DNA from: an uncultured Lachnoanaerobaculum sp.
Lineage (GTDB): Bacteria > Bacillota > Clostridia > Lachnospirales > Lachnospiraceae
DNA length: 8,278 bases
Assembly: GCA_938041725.1 (NCBI GenBank)
Contig: CALISX010000423.1
Span: 1-8,278, forward strand
Reading direction: 5' to 3'
Made by a program: the position numbers and the translations under genes. Of the stretch, positions 6,269-8,278 are shown in pieces. The notes beneath the pieces were generated by a model. The model was given only the letters and a program-made list of their open reading frames with translations, did no database searches and was not told the origin of the DNA. Numbering within the stretch: the stretch's first letter is position 1; every line of letters starts with the position of its first letter.

Positions 6269-7612
6269 ATGAAAAAACAGATGATATCAATGGCTTTGGC
6301 AGGACTTATGGTTGCCGGTTTGGCAGGATGCGGCGGGGGGGCGTCTCCCAGTACGGACAGCTCCGGGGCCCAAAGCCAGGCCCAAAGCAGCCAGGGGGCA
6401 GAGGCAGCCACCGGGGACAATACCCTTACGGTGTGGTGCTGGGATCCTGCCTTTAATATTTATTCCATGAAGGAGGCGGAGAAGTTCTACCAAAAGGACC
6501 ATCCGGACTTTAAGCTGAATGTGGTGGAAACCCCCTGGAATGATGTGCAGACCAAGGTCATTACGGCAGCCACCTCCGGAGATTTGTCCACTTTGCCGGA
6601 CATTCTTTTGATGCAGGACAATGCCTTCCAGAAAAATACCATCAGCTACCCGGATGCATTCCTGGACCTGGAGGGTTCCGGCATTGTCTTTGAGGATTTT
6701 GCCAAGGCTAAGACAGCCTATTCCGTGGTGGACGGCAAGCATTATGGAGTGCCCTTTGACAATGGAGCTGCCATTGCAGCCTATCGTACCGACCTTTTGG
6801 AGGAGGCCGGGCTGACGGTGGATGACTTTAAGGACATCACCTGGGATGAATATATTGAAAAGGGAAAAGTGGTATTGGAAAAAACAGGCAAGCCCCTGCT
6901 TTCCTGTATGTCCGGAGAGTCGGATGTAATTATGATGATGATCCAGTCTGCCGGAGGTTCTCTCTTTGATGCAGAAGGCAAGCCTGACATTGCAGGCAAT
7001 GCCATTGTAAAGGAGGCCATGGAAACCTATAAAAAGATCAAGGATGCCGGGGTTTTGGTGGAAGTCAATGACTGGGATCAGTATGTGAGCAGTCTCACCG
7101 GATCCAATGTGGCAGGAACCATTCAGGGATGCTGGATCATTGGCAGCATCCGCACAGCAGAGGATCAAAGCGGAAAGTGGGCTATCACCAATATACCCAG
7201 ATTTGCCAATATTGACACCGCCACCAACTATTCCAACAATGGAGGCTCCAGCTGGCTCATTACCAGCAATACCAAGAACAAGGAGCTGGCCATGGACTTT
7301 TTAAAGAGTACCTTTGGAAGCAATGTTCCCTTCTATGAGGATATTTTACCCCAGTCCGGGGCTCTGTCCACCTATATTCCCGCAGGCCAGAGCGATATTT
7401 ACAGCCAGCCCCAGGAGTTTTTCGGAGGCCAGGCGATTTATAAGGATATTACGGAATTTGCCGCCAAGGTTCCCAGCAATAATACCGGCGTGTATTACTA
7501 CGAAGCCAGGGATGCGATTTCCGTTGCCAATCAAAAGGTGCTCCAGGGCTCTCCTGTGGATGCAGAGCTGCAGGTTGCCCAGGATACAGTGGAATTTGCC
7601 ATGACAGAATAA
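6269..7612 (+). CDS. ABC transporter sugar-binding lipoprotein, second system (COG1653-like)
   Basis: A 447-residue extracellular lipoprotein. The signal peptide MKKQMISMALAGLMVAGLAG ends in the lipobox LAGC with Cys21 as lipidation site. A Ser/Gln/Ala/Gly linker (about 22-50) precedes the binding domain, which starts at NTLTVWCWDP (51-60). Family landmarks include LPDILLMQD (109-117) and GKHYGVPFDNGAAIAAYRTD (156-175), followed by LLEEAGL, the usual hinge and 'tdll..aGl' region of MalE/LacE-like proteins. GGSSWLITSNTKNKELAMDF is the typical late segment where Gly and Trp precede 'a...kn.e.A..Fl'. The protein is complete and differs from the first binding protein throughout apart from family motifs, so it is a separate system and not a recent duplicate. 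It heads a new cluster with its own candidate promoters and is followed by a hairpin, then a permease. The ligand is unknown. Confidence 0.94.
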   Translation: MKKQMISMALAGLMVAGLAGCGGGASPSTDSSGAQSQAQSSQGAEAATGDNTLTVWCWDPAFNIYSMKEAEKFYQKDHPDFKLNVVETPWNDVQTKVITAATSGDLSTLPDILLMQDNAFQKNTISYPDAFLDLEGSGIVFEDFAKAKTAYSVVDGKHYGVPFDNGAAIAAYRTDLLEEAGLTVDDFKDITWDEYIEKGKVVLEKTGKPLLSCMSGESDVIMMMIQSAGGSLFDAEGKPDIAGNAIVKEAMETYKKIKDAGVLVEVNDWDQYVSSLTGSNVAGTIQGCWIIGSIRTAEDQSGKWAITNIPRFANIDTATNYSNNGGSSWLITSNTKNKELAMDFLKSTFGSNVPFYEDILPQSGALSTYIPAGQSDIYSQPQEFFGGQAIYKDITEFAAKVPSNNTGVYYYEARDAISVANQKVLQGSPVDAELQVAQDTVEFAMTE

Positions 7613-7625
7613 ACCCTATAAGCCT

Positions 7626-7657
7626 GCCGGCGGCTATGTTTAGCCGCCGGCTTTTCT
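7626..7657 (+). terminator. Strong hairpin terminator/attenuator after the second binding protein
   Basis: GCCGGCGGCTA (7626-7636) pairs perfectly with TAGCCGCCGGC (7641-7651), an 11-bp GC-rich stem with a TGTT tetraloop, followed by TTTTCT. It starts 13 nt after the binding-protein stop and lies ahead of a permease gene on the same strand. It is therefore probably a partial terminator or mRNA 3'-end stabiliser that keeps binding-protein transcript in excess. Confidence 0.88.
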
Positions 7658-7662
7658 ACATG

Positions 7663-7676
7663 AAAAAGCGCTTTGG
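7663..7676 (+). promoter_or_regulatory. Possible degenerate CcpA (cre-like) palindrome
   Basis: The stretch contains a perfect 10-bp palindrome, AAAGCGCTTT (7665-7674), identical to the core of the optimal cre sequence of Bacillus-type CcpA, but the flanking TG and CA are missing, giving ten of fourteen matches. It lies between the terminator and the permease ribosome site, where a bound protein could act as a roadblock. It may be chance. Confidence 0.22.
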
Positions 7677-7689
7677 AAAGGAGAACCCA
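7677..7689 (+). promoter_or_regulatory. Ribosome binding site supporting a TTG start for the third permease
   Basis: AAAGGAG at 7677-7683 is 6 nt before TTG 7690. The in-frame ATG at 7660 lies 8 nt after the terminator stem and has no Shine-Dalgarno, so TTG is the better start. Confidence 0.72.
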
Positions 7690-8278
7690 TTGAATACCAA
7701 AAAGCTGACCCTGCAAAAAAAGCATAGCCTGTCCGGCTGGGCTTTTCTCACACCTGCGGTGCTTTTGATAACAGCCATGAGCTTTTATCCCATGATCCGG
7801 GTGCTGCTTTTATCCTTTTATAAGGGAAAGGGGAATGCCCTGACCTTTGGAGGGCTGTTTAATTATGCCAGGATGTTTAAGGATAAAATTTTTATGCAGT
7901 CTTTGTGGAACTGTATTTTCTACCTGGTGATTCAGGTTCCCATTATGCTGGTCATGGCTCTTATTTTGGCTTCAGTGCTGAACAATAAGAATCTGAAATA
8001 CAAGGGTCTGTTCCGCACGGCAATTTTTCTGCCCTGCGCCACATCTTTGGTGTCCTATGCCACCATTTTCCGTTCCCTTTTTGCCAATGACGGGCTGGTG
8101 AATTTCCTTTTGCTGAAGCTGGGAATTTTCCAGGCTCCCTATGATTTTTTAACCCATGTGGGCACCGCCAGGATGGTGATTATTCTGGCGCTGATTTGGC
8201 GGTGGACAGGGTATAACATGGTATTTTACCTGGCAGGGCTGCAGAATATTGAATATTCTGTATACGAGGCGGCAAAGA
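7690..8278 (+). CDS. Sugar ABC transporter permease, MalF/UgpA type, cut by window end
   Basis: The visible part is 196 codons, open to the right edge. It begins with a basic cytoplasmic tail (KKLTLQKKH), then a membrane segment with the SGWAFLTPAVLLITAMSFYP pattern (14-34) typical of MalF/UgpA N-termini. Further membrane segments lie near 72-96, 108-128 and 160-183. The sequence stops at V-Y-E-A-A-K (191-196), which is the beginning of the EAA loop that docks the ATPase. ALIWRWTGYNMVFYLAGLQNI (167-187) is the usual approach to that loop. The probable start is TTG 7690 on ribosome-site evidence; ATG 7660 in the same frame would add ten residues. It is the partner of the binding protein encoded just upstream, and a MalG-type partner would be expected beyond the window. 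Confidence 0.9.
   Translation, partial: MNTKKLTLQKKHSLSGWAFLTPAVLLITAMSFYPMIRVLLLSFYKGKGNALTFGGLFNYARMFKDKIFMQSLWNCIFYLVIQVPIMLVMALILASVLNNKNLKYKGLFRTAIFLPCATSLVSYATIFRSLFANDGLVNFLLLKLGIFQAPYDFLTHVGTARMVIILALIWRWTGYNMVFYLAGLQNIEYSVYEAAK

Noticed and set aside
6287..7168. 293-residue open frame on the - strand inside the second binding protein
   Set aside because: It has no recognisable domain or ribosome site and is entirely antisense to a complete lipoprotein gene.
7660..7689. ATG start for the third permease
   Set aside because: It is in frame but has no Shine-Dalgarno, since its upstream bases are the terminator's T tract; TTG 7690 has AAAGGAG at 6 nt. It is kept as an alternative only.

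Overview
The window looks like part of the chromosome of a Gram-positive, probably clostridial (Lachnospiraceae-like), bacterium. This is inferred from strong AGGAGG-type ribosome binding sites, lipobox-bearing substrate-binding lipoproteins, mixed-GC coding sequence with AT-rich spacers, and sugar ABC transporters lacking a dedicated ATPase gene. All genes are on the + strand. The content is a carbohydrate uptake and catabolism locus. Nothing visible suggests phage, IS, CRISPR or RNA genes.

Layout. Positions 2-157 hold the last 51 codons of a gene that resembles the C-terminal end of a class II aldolase/epimerase. Its stop codon overlaps the start of a ROK-family repressor (157-1383) that keeps its zinc ligands but appears to have lost the sugar-kinase catalytic Asp. 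Then follow a lipoprotein sugar-binding protein (1437-2816), a hairpin with a short U tract (2825-2860), two CUT1-type permeases (2878-3804 and 3807-4634) and an FGGY-family sugar kinase (4640-6097). The tight spacing suggests one transcript.

An AT-rich 141-bp gap (6098-6238) separates this from a second transport cluster. The gap has two candidate sigma-A promoters and a perfect 9-bp inverted repeat whose arms overlie the -35 and -10 of the second one. The second cluster begins with another lipoprotein sugar-binding protein (6269-7612), then a strong hairpin terminator/attenuator (7626-7657), then a permease with a probable TTG start (7690 onward) that is cut by the window end inside its EAA motif.

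How the genes may work together (inference): the lipoproteins capture a sugar or sugar derivative outside the membrane and the permease pair imports it, powered by an ATPase encoded elsewhere (MsmK/MsmX type). The FGGY kinase phosphorylates it, and the aldolase-like enzyme upstream cleaves or epimerises the product. The ROK protein probably senses the substrate and represses the locus. The hairpins after each binding-protein gene would keep lipoprotein expression above permease expression. The sugar cannot be determined from the sequence. This is a coherent catabolic locus and not an obviously new kind of system; the most interesting points are the gap architecture, the degenerate ROK active site and the repeated binding protein-hairpin-permease layout.
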